Shown: positions 1 through 8,714 of the stretch, one piece after another | Numbering within the stretch: position 1 is the first letter of the stretch | Layout: each line of letters begins with the position of its first letter | Assembly (NCBI GenBank): GCA_000482145.1 | Contig: AUXH01000185.1 | Location: 1 to 30,225, forward strand | DNA from: Strigomonas culicis | Lineage: Eukaryota; Euglenozoa; Kinetoplastea; Trypanosomatida; Trypanosomatidae | DNA length: 30,225 bases | Reading direction: 5' to 3' | Made by a program: the position numbers and the translations under genes | The notes under the pieces: model-generated | What the model saw: the letters and a program-made list of their open reading frames with translations, nothing else | Databases searched by the model: none | What the model was told of the DNA's origin: nothing

Positions 1-249
1 TAATAAACACGTGAATAGACAGAGTCACATTAGCAATATTAGCGGAAACAAAAAAGTGGAAGAGAATCCAATCTTCTCTGCCAGAGTATCTCAATGCCGA
101 ATTGAAGAATGGGAATGTGATCTTTCTGCTTAATAATAGCACTGTAACTAGATGTATGAATGTTTATATATTCACTGAAAGACTACTATACATTTTTTAA
201 TTTATTTGCACTTTTTTTTATTGAACATTGGTGCCTCTCTTTGCACTGC

Positions 250-285
<36 letters not shown>

Positions 286-298
286 TAATAATAATAAT
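250..298. repeat. (TAA)n microsatellite
   Basis: Nearly perfect TAA triplet run with one AAC interruption, in non-coding A/T-rich DNA. A second, shorter TAA run lies at 931-956. Confidence 0.9.
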
Positions 299-930
299 TA
301 TTATAAGAATGATATTCGACTCTTTTGTATCCGGTGAATGCAGCTGTTCATTTTTCTTTTCTTTTTTTCATTGCTCATTTAGCAGATCTTTAGCACGATA
401 ACACTTTTTTTTTTGTTGTTGTTGTTGAAAAACAATAGTCGGTGTGTTCTATTGAATCTGTTCTTTAGTACAAACACGTTTTTTTTTTTTACTTCCTCAC
501 TTTAACTACACCTGCTGCACTGTTCATGCCTAAGTGAGGATGGAACTGAACAACTTTTTTTTTCTGCATCTTTTTTTTTTTTTTGCAATGATGCTTTTTT
601 TTCCTTTTGTTATTTCTTTCCTCACTCTTATATTTTAAATGAGGTGGTGGATTTGTTTTCTATATACCACTTGCCTTTTTTTTTTGTTCATCATCTATTT
701 TTGTGTCGTTGTTGGCATTATTCTTTACCACACTTTTCCTGTTTCATTTTCGTGAAGGTGGAACGTACGTAAACCGTTGTACTTTTTATGTGACGTCATA
801 TCAACAATAATAATTACTATGACCTTTCCCTGTTTGAAATAAAAGGCGATACTCATTTATTATTATTTTTTAAATATATATATTCTTCATTTTTTTTTTA
901 AATCACTGTTATTAGTATTATTAGTGACGA

Positions 931-956
931 AATAATAATAATAATAATAATAATAA
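931..956. repeat. (TAA)n microsatellite
   Basis: Second TAA run of the left spacer. It is read as a poly-Tyr stretch in a spurious minus-strand open frame (887-1075). Confidence 0.85.
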
Positions 957-1377
957 CATGAATCACAACAATTGCATACCATAATAACAATAATACATAT
1001 AGTGATTAAAATTTGTGATGCTAATGTGCTTATTGTAACGTACCAATCACGCTGTACACACATATCTATACACATATATTAAATATAATTGATATTTGTA
1101 GATGACGAACAAACAGTGATCTATATTATTTTTCCTTTCCTGCTTGCGCCAGTTATCGGCATTTGGCTCATATGAAATCAAAAGCTTCTTTTGCACTGTT
1201 TTCCTTCTTCCACTTTTTTTGCTCTAATTTCTGAAGTTCTATCACATTGCTAGTTTTTTCTTCTTTTTTTTTAAAAAGTGACAATAAAAGAGCAAATCAA
1301 TAGATAAAAAAAAATATACACCTTTTATTGAAGTCACACACACTCTCTCTCTTACACACACATACAAAACGAAAAAA

Positions 1378-2346
1378 ATGAGTGTCACTGTGAAGCTTAT
1401 CAATGGGTCTTCCAAAGATGTTCCAGTTCCTGATTTTAATATTACCGTAGCGGAATTAAAAAAACTAACCGCCCCTCATGTTGATATTGCTGACGATGAG
1501 CAGCGTGTTGTCCTTCGCGGCAAGGTTTTGAAAGACACAGACATCTTGTCTGCCGTAGGGATGGAATCAGGGAGTGCTATCCACGTTGTGCGTAGCAAGA
1601 AGAAAGCTGATGCACCTGTAGCTACAGAAACGGCGAGGCCAGCTGCAACGGAAACTGCCAATACCACTTCTCCTGCCGGTAGTGCAGCCGTCACCACGTC
1701 TCCTTCTGCTTCCGCTGCCAACCCGTACGCTTCCCTTTTTACGAACGCTTCGCCTAATGCTGGTGGAGGTGCACCCAACCCTTATGCAGCGATGGGCGGG
1801 ATGGGAGGAATGGGAGGAATGGGGGGAATGGGGGGAATGGGCGGCATGGGAATGGGAACCCCAGAGATGAATGCGTCTGCACTGCAAATGATGCAGAATC
1901 CAATGATGCAGCAAATGATGGTGCAGGCCATGCAGAACCCGCAGTTTGTGGAATACATGCGGCAGAGTAATCCGGCTCTGGCAAGCCTGCCTCCTGAGGT
2001 ATTTGCGCAGACAATGCAAATGATGCAAAATCCAGAAATGTTACAGATAATGCAATCCATGTACTCCACCGGCGCACCAGGCAACATGGGTGCCGGTGGT
2101 ATGAATACTGGTGCTGGTAATCTTAGTAGTGGATTTGGCGCAGCACCTTCCCCAAATGCGGGTATGGGGTTTAATCCAGCCATGTTTGTTCCACCGCAGC
2201 CGCAAGGAAACCCACGTGAGATCTACCGGGAACAACTACAGCAGCTGAGAGAAATGGGATTTCCAAATGAGGATGCCAATATTGCCGCACTGCAACAAGC
2301 AGGGGGGAATGTTTCCTTCGCAATTGAGAGGCTCTTTAATGCGTAG
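1378..2346 (+). CDS. Ubiquilin/DSK2-like ubiquitin receptor (UBL-STI1-UBA)
   Basis: A 322-residue shuttle protein of the ubiquilin/DSK2 family, which carries ubiquitinated clients to the proteasome. Seen: an N-terminal ubiquitin-like domain (about residues 1-75); a Thr/Ala/Ser/Pro-rich linker; a Gly-Gly-Met run (about 139-160); an STI1-type Met/Gln/Asn-Pro-rich segment (about 165-230, with repeated QNP motifs); a second low-complexity linker; and a C-terminal UBA domain (about 278-322) with the diagnostic MGFP loop and closing aliphatic helix. This order matches the family, though it is shorter than human ubiquilins, which have more STI1 repeats. The start is the first ATG after the predicted splice acceptor at 1278. 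It is less G/C-rich and uses more A/T-ending codons than every gene to its right. Family call is firm; precise orthology is inferred. Confidence 0.9.
   Translation: MSVTVKLINGSSKDVPVPDFNITVAELKKLTAPHVDIADDEQRVVLRGKVLKDTDILSAVGMESGSAIHVVRSKKKADAPVATETARPAATETANTTSPAGSAAVTTSPSASAANPYASLFTNASPNAGGGAPNPYAAMGGMGGMGGMGGMGGMGGMGMGTPEMNASALQMMQNPMMQQMMVQAMQNPQFVEYMRQSNPALASLPPEVFAQTMQMMQNPEMLQIMQSMYSTGAPGNMGAGGMNTGAGNLSSGFGAAPSPNAGMGFNPAMFVPPQPQGNPREIYREQLQQLREMGFPNEDANIAALQQAGGNVSFAIERLFNA
1792..1857 (+). repeat. Coding GGNATG repeat (Gly-Gly-Met run)
   Basis: Six-base unit GGNATG repeated about seven times inside the ubiquilin-like gene, encoding consecutive Gly-Gly-Met. The unit's third base varies (GGC, GGG, GGA), so it is an imperfect coding microsatellite. 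It sits directly before the STI1 segment. Confidence 0.85.
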
Positions 2347-2601
2347 TGACATTGCCACTTCAACTCTTCGCAATAATAATAGGAATACTATATGCGTATT
2401 TCATCTACTTTACTATTTCGACGTTATATTCATTGGGTTTATTTTCATCCTTGTTTTAAATGCGTTGTGTATGAATAAAACAACAATGAAGATAAAACCT
2501 GATACAACAATGTTTCCGATTTTCGCCAATACAAAAAAAAAATAAAAAAAATAAGAACGTGAAAAATAGGATCTGCAATGTAATTATTTTTTTCTAAACC
2601 A

Positions 2602-2633
<32 letters not shown>

Positions 2634-2855
2634 TTAGGTGTTCCTTATTATTGTTATTGTTAGTGAGTTTATGCTTTTTCTTTTCTTGCACTTTTCCCTT
2701 CGTTCTTCACTTTTTCCTTTCTCCTTTATTTATTTAGGTTTGGCTTTATTTTTAGCTGTTGTCCATTTGTTCTCACGTTTTTCTCTCTCTTTTTTTTTTT
2801 ATAGAAACCAGTCGTCCAAGGCTTTTTTTTTTGACAATATACATCTTCCGTCAGA
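2347..2855. other. Intergenic region with trans-splice signal for CRK3
   Basis: A/T-rich, no credible gene. It contains a TA microsatellite at about 2602-2633. The tract of T and C at 2778-2800 is followed by the first AG at 2803-2804, a good predicted spliced-leader acceptor. It would give a leader of about 51 bases with no upstream ATG before the CRK3 start at 2856. Other AGs lie at 2819-2820 and 2853-2854. The left part should be the 3' UTR of the ubiquilin-like gene. Confidence 0.6.
2602..2633. repeat. (TA)n microsatellite
   Basis: Alternating TA run in the spacer between the ubiquilin-like gene and CRK3. Confidence 0.85.
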
Positions 2856-3794
2856 ATGACGTCATTTGGTTCCTTAGCGACGCGTCCCGTAAACTCCACT
2901 GTGCGCGAGAGCATCGAGCGCTATAACAGACTCGATGTGCTAGGTGAGGGGACATACGGCGTTGTCTACCGTGCGGTGGACAAAATGACGGGACAGGTGG
3001 TGGCGCTGAAGAAGGTGCGCCTGGACCGCACGGAGGAAGGCATCCCGCAAACGGCGCTGCGCGAGGTGTCGATCCTTCAAGAGGTTCACCACTCGAACAT
3101 TGTCAATCTGCTGGACGTCATCTGCGCCGACGGCAAGCTGTACCTTATTTTCGAGTACGTGGACCAGGACCTCAAGAAGGCACTCGAGAAGCACGGTGGC
3201 CCCTTTTCCGGCATGGACCTGAAGCGCCTCGTGTACCAGCTGCTTGACGGCCTCTACTTCTGCCACCGCCACCGCATCGTGCACCGCGACCTCAAGCCGG
3301 CCAACATCCTGCTCACGTACGACAAGGTGCTGAAACTCGCCGACTTTGGGCTGGCGCGGGCCTTCCAGGTACCGATGCACACGTACACGCATGAGGTGGT
3401 CACGCTGTGGTACCGCGCGCCGGAGATCCTGCTGGGCGAGAAGCACTACACCCCGGCTGTGGACATGTGGAGCGTCGGCTGCATCTTTGCCGAGCTCGCG
3501 CGTGGCAAGGTGCTCTTCCGCGGCGATAGCGAGATCGGGCAGCTGTTCGAGATCTTTCAAGTGCTCGGCACCCCTTCCGATGTGGAAGGCTCTTGGCCGG
3601 GCGTGTCCAGCCTGCCTGACTACCGCGATGTCTTCCCCAAGTGGTCTGGCAAGCGCATGAGCCAGGTGCTGCCGCAGCTCGACGCTGACGCGGCGGACCT
3701 GCTGTCCAAGATGCTCAAGTATAGCCCCGCCGACCGCATCTCCGCCAAGGAGGCGATGCAGCACCCGTGGTTTGCGGACATTCGCATGCAGTGA
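2856..3794 (+). CDS. CRK3: Cdc2-related kinase 3 (CDK1-like cell-cycle kinase)
   Basis: A 312-residue CMGC Ser/Thr kinase, the kinetoplastid functional counterpart of CDK1, which partners mitotic and G1 cyclins. Seen: glycine loop GEGTYG (30-35) with the inhibitory-type Thr33-Tyr34; catalytic Lys52; a PSTAIRE-like cyclin helix PQTALRE (64-70); HRDLKPAN (144-151); DFG (164-166); activation-loop Thr179 in the context HTYTHEVVT; then WYRAPE. A short N-terminal extension of about 20 residues precedes the kinase core, as in Leishmania and Trypanosoma CRK3, whose length this matches. PQTALRE plus the extension favour CRK3 over CRK1, which lacks the extension. The start follows the predicted acceptor at 2804, with no ATG between. 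No key kinase residue is missing. Confidence 0.93.
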   Translation: MTSFGSLATRPVNSTVRESIERYNRLDVLGEGTYGVVYRAVDKMTGQVVALKKVRLDRTEEGIPQTALREVSILQEVHHSNIVNLLDVICADGKLYLIFEYVDQDLKKALEKHGGPFSGMDLKRLVYQLLDGLYFCHRHRIVHRDLKPANILLTYDKVLKLADFGLARAFQVPMHTYTHEVVTLWYRAPEILLGEKHYTPAVDMWSVGCIFAELARGKVLFRGDSEIGQLFEIFQVLGTPSDVEGSWPGVSSLPDYRDVFPKWSGKRMSQVLPQLDADAADLLSKMLKYSPADRISAKEAMQHPWFADIRMQ

Positions 3795-4353
3795 AAGGTG
3801 ACTTTTGGAGTAGCACGTGCCACCATCACCACCACGATTTAAAGGTGAGAGAGCAGCAACAACAAAAAAAGTGAAAAGGAAAGCAATTTCCCTTCTATAC
3901 ACCTCTTTTTTTCCTTTTTTCTGGTAGATGTTCATACAACAATTTAGATCTTCTTTCCATTGTTTCTAGATGCGTTTTTTCCCCCTTTTTTCTCCCTGTT
4001 CTTGTTCAATTCAGGAAATAAAGAAAAAAGCTTCGGTTTGTTCTTTTTCTTTTTTTTTCTGGTTCCATTTTTGATGATTTCTCTTTTCTTATTATTTACT
4101 CTTATAGATGCCCTTTACCAGTTCTGAATACTCTTACTGTTTTAACTACCCCTTTTTTTTGTTTATTGGTTCTCGTACGGATGATGGGATCTGTGTCCAC
4201 CTTTTTTTTTTTATGTGTGTTTGTGATTGTACTTGCTCTCTGTTCTGTTTCATTTTGTCCATCTTTTCTTCTTCCACTTTTTTTAACAAAAAGCTTGTGA
4301 TAGTAAACCGCCTGGAATACCCCTTTTGCATATTATTGCTTCCGTTCTCAGCT
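3795..4353. other. Intergenic region between CRK3 and the coiled-coil gene
   Basis: A/T-rich with several T/C tracts and no credible independent gene. The pyrimidine tract and AG at 4253-4293 form the predicted trans-splice acceptor of the next gene (listed separately). The left part is probably the CRK3 3' UTR. Open frames here are Phe/Cys/Leu-rich readings of T runs. Confidence 0.6.
4253..4293 (+). promoter_or_regulatory. Predicted spliced-leader trans-splice acceptor (decides the start at 4354)
   Basis: A T/C tract at 4253-4284 is followed by the first AG at 4292-4293. The leader would be 60 bases without an ATG before 4354. This excludes the in-frame ATG at 4108, which lies upstream of the acceptor and would add 82 Phe/Cys/Leu-rich residues translated from pyrimidine tract. 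Confidence 0.6.
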
Positions 4354-5079
4354 ATGAGCACTTACTCGGAGAGTCTCGCTGTGCACACAGCGGAGGAAAA
4401 CACGGCGCTGCGCCAGCGACTTCAGCAGCTGGCGGAAGAAGAAGAGCTTCGGAATGGCAACCAGACGCATGGACTGAATACCGACACGACGACGGTCGAT
4501 CATATCAAGAGTCAGAACGGGGAGCTCAGTCGCAGAATTGCTGATCTAGAAAAGGAACTCGTGGCACTCAAGCGAATCAACGTCCAGGAGCTGTACCACG
4601 ACTACACGAGTCTCAATGCGCGCCGCGGGCGACTTAGTAACGAAAATGCGGCCCTGCGGAACGTCTTGGCGAACCAAAAGAAGGATGTCCGAAAGGCGAC
4701 TAAGAACGTCAACAACCACCAGGTGATGCGCCGGCTGAACAACCAGCACAATGCCGCCTCGAAGGCCGACATCCAAATGTTCCGCGAGCGCCGCGATGCC
4801 CTGCAGCGGGAGCAGGTGCGGCTGACCAAGGAGGAGGCGCGCCTGGAGGAGGAGCTGCACTCCATGCCCGCCCACCGCGAGGAGGCGGAGACGGAGATAC
4901 GGCAGCTGCAGGAGGACAACTTCAAGAAGGACCGTCTGATTGAGCAGCTGGGGAATGAGCTCAGCAAGCAGAAGGGCGGGGACCCTGCGATCGACAGCAG
5001 GACTAGTGAGCATGATATCGCCAAGCTGCGCGAGGAGTACGTCCGTCTCAAGGAGCAGCTCAAGCGGGTAAAGCAGTAG
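4354..5079 (+). CDS. Coiled-coil protein, function unknown
   Basis: A 241-residue, strongly helical protein I cannot assign to a functional family. Nearly all of it is charged heptad-like sequence rich in Leu, Glu, Lys, Arg and Gln, with Leu recurring every seven residues in several blocks (for example about 15-35, 55-75 and 185-240). A basic middle (about 105-130, rich in Asn and Lys) breaks the pattern. There is no signal peptide, membrane segment or catalytic motif. The reading frame is open back to 4108, but that extension is translated pyrimidine tract and lies before the predicted splice site, so the ATG at 4354 is used. It lies between CRK3 and mitochondrial EF-G. A cytoskeletal or structural role is possible but not shown. 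Confidence 0.75.
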   Translation: MSTYSESLAVHTAEENTALRQRLQQLAEEEELRNGNQTHGLNTDTTTVDHIKSQNGELSRRIADLEKELVALKRINVQELYHDYTSLNARRGRLSNENAALRNVLANQKKDVRKATKNVNNHQVMRRLNNQHNAASKADIQMFRERRDALQREQVRLTKEEARLEEELHSMPAHREEAETEIRQLQEDNFKKDRLIEQLGNELSKQKGGDPAIDSRTSEHDIAKLREEYVRLKEQLKRVKQ

Positions 5080-5536
5080 ACCACCGTACAAAAGAAATAG
5101 ACTGTACTTCATACTTCTTTTTTTTCTCTCTCCATGTTTCCAGGTTTCCATCCTTTGTTTTTAAAGAACCCCATGTTCACCACCTTCTATGGAAGACGGA
5201 AGCTGTTTCATTTCCCTGTGTTATCTGTTGCTACGTGTTTCGTCTCACTTCATGTATATATACAATTTTTTTTTTGTTAAATGTACTATCTGACATATCA
5301 GCACTTGCACTGTTATTGCTAAAGACATGGATGTAAACTTGCGACATGAACGGTATAACCGGTAAAGAGGAGAGCATGCGCTTTTTCTTTTACCTTGTTT
5401 TCTTCTTGTGTAGTGTTACAACAGACTTGATTGTTTTTTTTTCCTTATTTCTCTTTTTGTTTCTTTTACACGGTACTTAAAAAAAAAAAAAAGGAACAAC
5501 ATAAATAATCAAACCAAAAAGCAACATCGAATAAGA
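5080..5536. other. Intergenic region with trans-splice signal for mitochondrial EF-G
   Basis: A/T-rich spacer. The T-rich tract at about 5431-5468 is followed by an A run and a first AG at 5492-5493, giving a predicted leader of about 43 bases. A 44-codon open frame beginning at 5346 ends in translated pyrimidine tract and is not convincing. Confidence 0.55.
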
Positions 5537-7780
5537 ATGATGCGCGCGAACAAGTTTTTGTTTTCCTTCCGCCGCAGCAACATTTTGTTCGCTACACCTG
5601 CGTTTTTAGAGGCCATCCAGCGAGTGCGCAATATTGGCATTAGCGCTCACATCGATAGCGGCAAGACAACGGTCTCGGAGCGCATTTTGTTTTACTCCGG
5701 GCGCATTCAGAAGATTCATGAGGTGAAGGGCGCGAGTGAGGTCGGCGCCACGATGGACTCCATGGAGCTGGAGAAGGAGCGCGGCATCACCATCCGCAGC
5801 GCGGCGACGCAGTGCAAGTGGCGGAATAGCACGATCAACATCATCGACACCCCAGGGCACGTCGACTTCACGATTGAGGTGGAGCGCGCGCTGCGCGTGC
5901 TGGACGGCGCCATCCTGCTCATGTGCGCGGTGGGCGGAGTGCAGAGCCAGACGCTCACGGTCGACCGCCAGATGAAGCGCTATGGGGTGCCCCGCATCTG
6001 CTTCATCAACAAACTGGACCGCGACAACGCCAACCCGCAGCGCGCCATCAAGATGGCCCGGGAGCGTCTCGGCCTTAACATGAACTTCATCCAGCTGAAC
6101 ATCGGCACCGCCCAGGACTTCGAGGGCGTGGTGGACGTTGTCACGCGCCAGGCGGTGTACTTTGACGGCGCCTACGGCGAAGCAATCCGCTACGGCGAGG
6201 TGCCAGACTTCATGAAGGAGGACACGGAGAGCACCCGCAAGGAGCTTATCGCCCGTCTGGCCGAGGCCGACGAGGCGATGGAGGAGATCTTTCTGAACGA
6301 CGAGGAGCCGACGGAGGAGCAGATCCACGCTTCCATTCGCCGGGCCACCATCGCGAACAAGTTTGTGCCCGTGATGGTCGGCTCTGCCTACCGCAATAAG
6401 GGCGTACAGCTGCTGATGGACGCGGTGGAGCGCTACCTGCCGTCGCCGCTGGAGCGCAAGAACACGGGCTTCCAGATCAAGCGCGTCAAGGACGAGGATG
6501 GCAACACAACCAACGTGAAGGAGAAGGAGATCGAGCTCTCCACGGACGACGAAAAGCCGCTCGTGGCGCTCATCTTCAAGCTGGAGGAGACGAAGAAGTC
6601 GGGCCTGTCCAACTACGTGCGCGTGTATCAGGGCAAGATGCGCAAGGAGCACCTCATGAACATCCGCACCGGCAAGAGTTTTCTGCCGCCCAAGTTGGTG
6701 CGCATGCACGCGGACAGCGCGGAGGTGATCGACGAGGTCCGCGCGGGCGACATCTGCGCGATCCAGGGCGAGATCAACGCCTCTTCCGGCGACACCATCA
6801 TGAAGGCGGGCCCGCAGGCGGGCTCACAGCTCTTCTCCTGCGAGGACATGTACGTGCCACCGCGCGTCATCTCGGCGTCGGTGAAGGTCAAGGACGACCG
6901 CGACGCCGGCAAGGTGCGCGACCGCATGAACTCCCTCATGCGCGAGGACCCCACCTTTGTCTTCTACCGCAACACGGAGACGAACGAGGAGATCGTGGAG
7001 GGCATGGGCGAGCTGCACCTCGACATCTACATTGAGCGGCTGAAGCGCGAGCACGGGCTGCAGCTGGAACTCGGCAAGCCGACCGTCAACTACCGCGAGG
7101 TCATCACGGAGCGGCAGGAGTTCGACTTTGTCTTCAAGCGCCAGAGCGGTGGCGCCGGCCAGTGGGCGCACCTCAAGGGCTACATCGAGCCGCTGCCCAT
7201 TGACATGAGCGTGGAGAAGGGCCTCAAGAACAAGGTGACGACCAAGTGCTCCAACGGCGACATCCGCGAGGCGCTGCAGAAGTCCGTCATCAAGCAGCTG
7301 GAGCGTAAGATCTTCGTGAAGGGCGAGCTCATGGGCGCCCCGGTGTGGGGCGTCCACTTCCACCTCAACGGCGGCGCGATGCACGAGGTCGACTCCAACG
7401 ATAACGCCTTCAAGAACGCGACGCAAGAGCTGTGGGAGACGATGCTGCCCAAACTGAAGCCGACGCTCGTGGAGCCCTACATGGAGGTGGAGATGACGGT
7501 GCCGGCGTCCAACATGACCGACGTCGCCACCGAGTTCGGCAAGCGCGAGGGCATCGTCACGGAGACGATTGTCGACGGCCCCGACGCGACGATCCGCGGC
7601 GAGACGGCGCTGGACACCATGTTCGGCTTCATCTCGGACCTGCGGCGCCTCACCAAGGGCCAGGGCGACTTCAGCATGCAGTTCAAGGAGTACCGCGCCA
7701 TGCAGACGTACAAGGCGCAAATGCGCATGGATGAGAGGAACAAGGAGACGGGCCACAAGCTGTACCAGCTGATCGAGTAG
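5537..7780 (+). CDS. Mitochondrial translation elongation factor G
   Basis: A 747-residue translational GTPase that moves the mitoribosome along mRNA after peptide-bond formation. Seen: a basic, hydrophobic N-terminus without acidic residues before residue 25, suitable for mitochondrial import; P-loop AHIDSGKTT (37-45); switch I ERGITI followed by RSAAT; switch II DTPGH (104-108); NKLD (158-161); and a GSA-type G5 near residue 280. Then come EF-G domains II-V, with the domain IV segment around LNGGAMHEVDS. The switch I context and overall length match the EF-G1 (GFM1) clade, the translocase, rather than EF-G2, the recycling factor. A short charged insertion (about residues 320-335) lies between the G domain and domain II. 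The predicted splice acceptor at 5493 leaves only this start (Met-Met). Confidence 0.93.
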   Translation: MMRANKFLFSFRRSNILFATPAFLEAIQRVRNIGISAHIDSGKTTVSERILFYSGRIQKIHEVKGASEVGATMDSMELEKERGITIRSAATQCKWRNSTINIIDTPGHVDFTIEVERALRVLDGAILLMCAVGGVQSQTLTVDRQMKRYGVPRICFINKLDRDNANPQRAIKMARERLGLNMNFIQLNIGTAQDFEGVVDVVTRQAVYFDGAYGEAIRYGEVPDFMKEDTESTRKELIARLAEADEAMEEIFLNDEEPTEEQIHASIRRATIANKFVPVMVGSAYRNKGVQLLMDAVERYLPSPLERKNTGFQIKRVKDEDGNTTNVKEKEIELSTDDEKPLVALIFKLEETKKSGLSNYVRVYQGKMRKEHLMNIRTGKSFLPPKLVRMHADSAEVIDEVRAGDICAIQGEINASSGDTIMKAGPQAGSQLFSCEDMYVPPRVISASVKVKDDRDAGKVRDRMNSLMREDPTFVFYRNTETNEEIVEGMGELHLDIYIERLKREHGLQLELGKPTVNYREVITERQEFDFVFKRQSGGAGQWAHLKGYIEPLPIDMSVEKGLKNKVTTKCSNGDIREALQKSVIKQLERKIFVKGELMGAPVWGVHFHLNGGAMHEVDSNDNAFKNATQELWETMLPKLKPTLVEPYMEVEMTVPASNMTDVATEFGKREGIVTETIVDGPDATIRGETALDTMFGFISDLRRLTKGQGDFSMQFKEYRAMQTYKAQMRMDERNKETGHKLYQLIE

Positions 7781-8714
7781 ACGGTGGCCATCTCTTGTTG
7801 CTCCTTTGGGAACACTTAAACCTTAGTATAACTGCCCCCCCCCCCCTCCCTACGCGCGCACAACTAATCACATATTTCTATACCTCACCGTTTGTTGCTT
7901 TTGTCGAGGGCCAATTACACGCTAACTACAAAAACAGTCGCTCTCAAAAAACAAAATGAATACCACACCAACATAAACACACGAAAACGATGAATTACAA
8001 TACTGATTTGTAGCGAGAAGAACCCAAAACACCGACAACGACAACGAGTAACAACAACAACAACAAAAAAAAAACAGGAGGTGCCCAACCAATTTATAAT
8101 AATGATTTCTTATATTACTTTTTTTTTCGTTCACCTGGTTTAACTCCACATGTTATCATAAACCTAATTCCTGAGATTTGAATCTTATCCTGACCTTTTT
8201 TGCTGGTTGAATTTTAACACTTGCACTGTCCACCTTCGCATTGTACTTCACGATGATACACACTTTACCTTTTTTTTTCTCGTCTCTCCTTCTCTTTCCA
8301 GTTTTTGTTGTCGTTTCTTCGTTTTTCCCTTTTATCAGTAGCTTTTTTTTTTTTTTACTGGCCGTTTCCTTGGTCAAGTGGTCCAACTTTTAGTTGTTGG
8401 ACGCAAACACAGACAAAAATATCTGAAGCTCCATTTTCTCGTATAGGCTGCTTCAATTTCTTTTTTTTTGTTTATTTTTTTTTTTGTTACTTCTTTTTGT
8501 TTTTCCTTTTCCACGTTATCTCTTCGTATATACACACTGTTGTTAATATTACCACAAACGTTGATTAGAAGCACTAATACAGCTGATCCTACCCACTGGA
8601 TTCCACTCCTTTCAGTAACTATCTCATATATATATATATATATAGTTTTCCTTCACGCTTACACCCTTTTGTCCATATCTGTATAAGCAGTGGATTGCCG
8701 TGTCTTCGTAGTGA
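7781..8714. other. Intergenic region (0.93 kb), no gene seen
   Basis: A 12-base C run lies at 7835-7846, CAA repeats at about 8049-8068, many T runs, and a TA microsatellite at 8626-8644. The predicted acceptor for the WD40 gene is the T/C-rich tract at about 8646-8680 with AGs at 8686-8687 and 8689-8690, giving a leader of 24-27 bases. Open frames in this spacer are Phe/Lys-rich readings of T or A runs and are not supported as genes. Confidence 0.6.
8626..8644. repeat. (TA)n microsatellite
   Basis: Short alternating AT run about 40 bases before the predicted splice acceptor of the WD40 gene. Confidence 0.8.

Larger units (their letters stand above)
1..1377. other. Gene-free A/T-rich spacer upstream of the first gene
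   Basis: No credible coding region is visible on either strand; the open frames are poly-Tyr, poly-Phe or Lys translations of TAA and T runs. The stretch holds two TAA microsatellites (about 250-298 and 931-956) and many T runs of 8-12 bases. The last part is the probable 5' signal of the ubiquilin gene: a pyrimidine tract at 1251-1272 followed by a first AG at 1277-1278. That would give a leader of about 99 bases without an upstream ATG. The left part may be the 3' UTR of a gene outside the window, or part of a strand-switch region; the window does not show which. Confidence 0.6.

Noticed and set aside
887..1075. Minus-strand open frame with poly-Tyr
   Set aside because: Translation of a TAA microsatellite in A/T-rich spacer.
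2800..2807. TATAGAAA near the CRK3 leader (and TATAGAAG at 19812-19819) resembling the cell-cycle octamer of Crithidia/Leishmania S-phase mRNAs
   Set aside because: The first base does not fit the known (C/A)ATAGAA(G/A) consensus and both overlap splice acceptors, so chance is likely.
4108..4353. N-terminal extension of the coiled-coil gene
   Set aside because: Phe/Cys/Leu-rich translation of the pyrimidine tract, upstream of the predicted splice acceptor at 4293.
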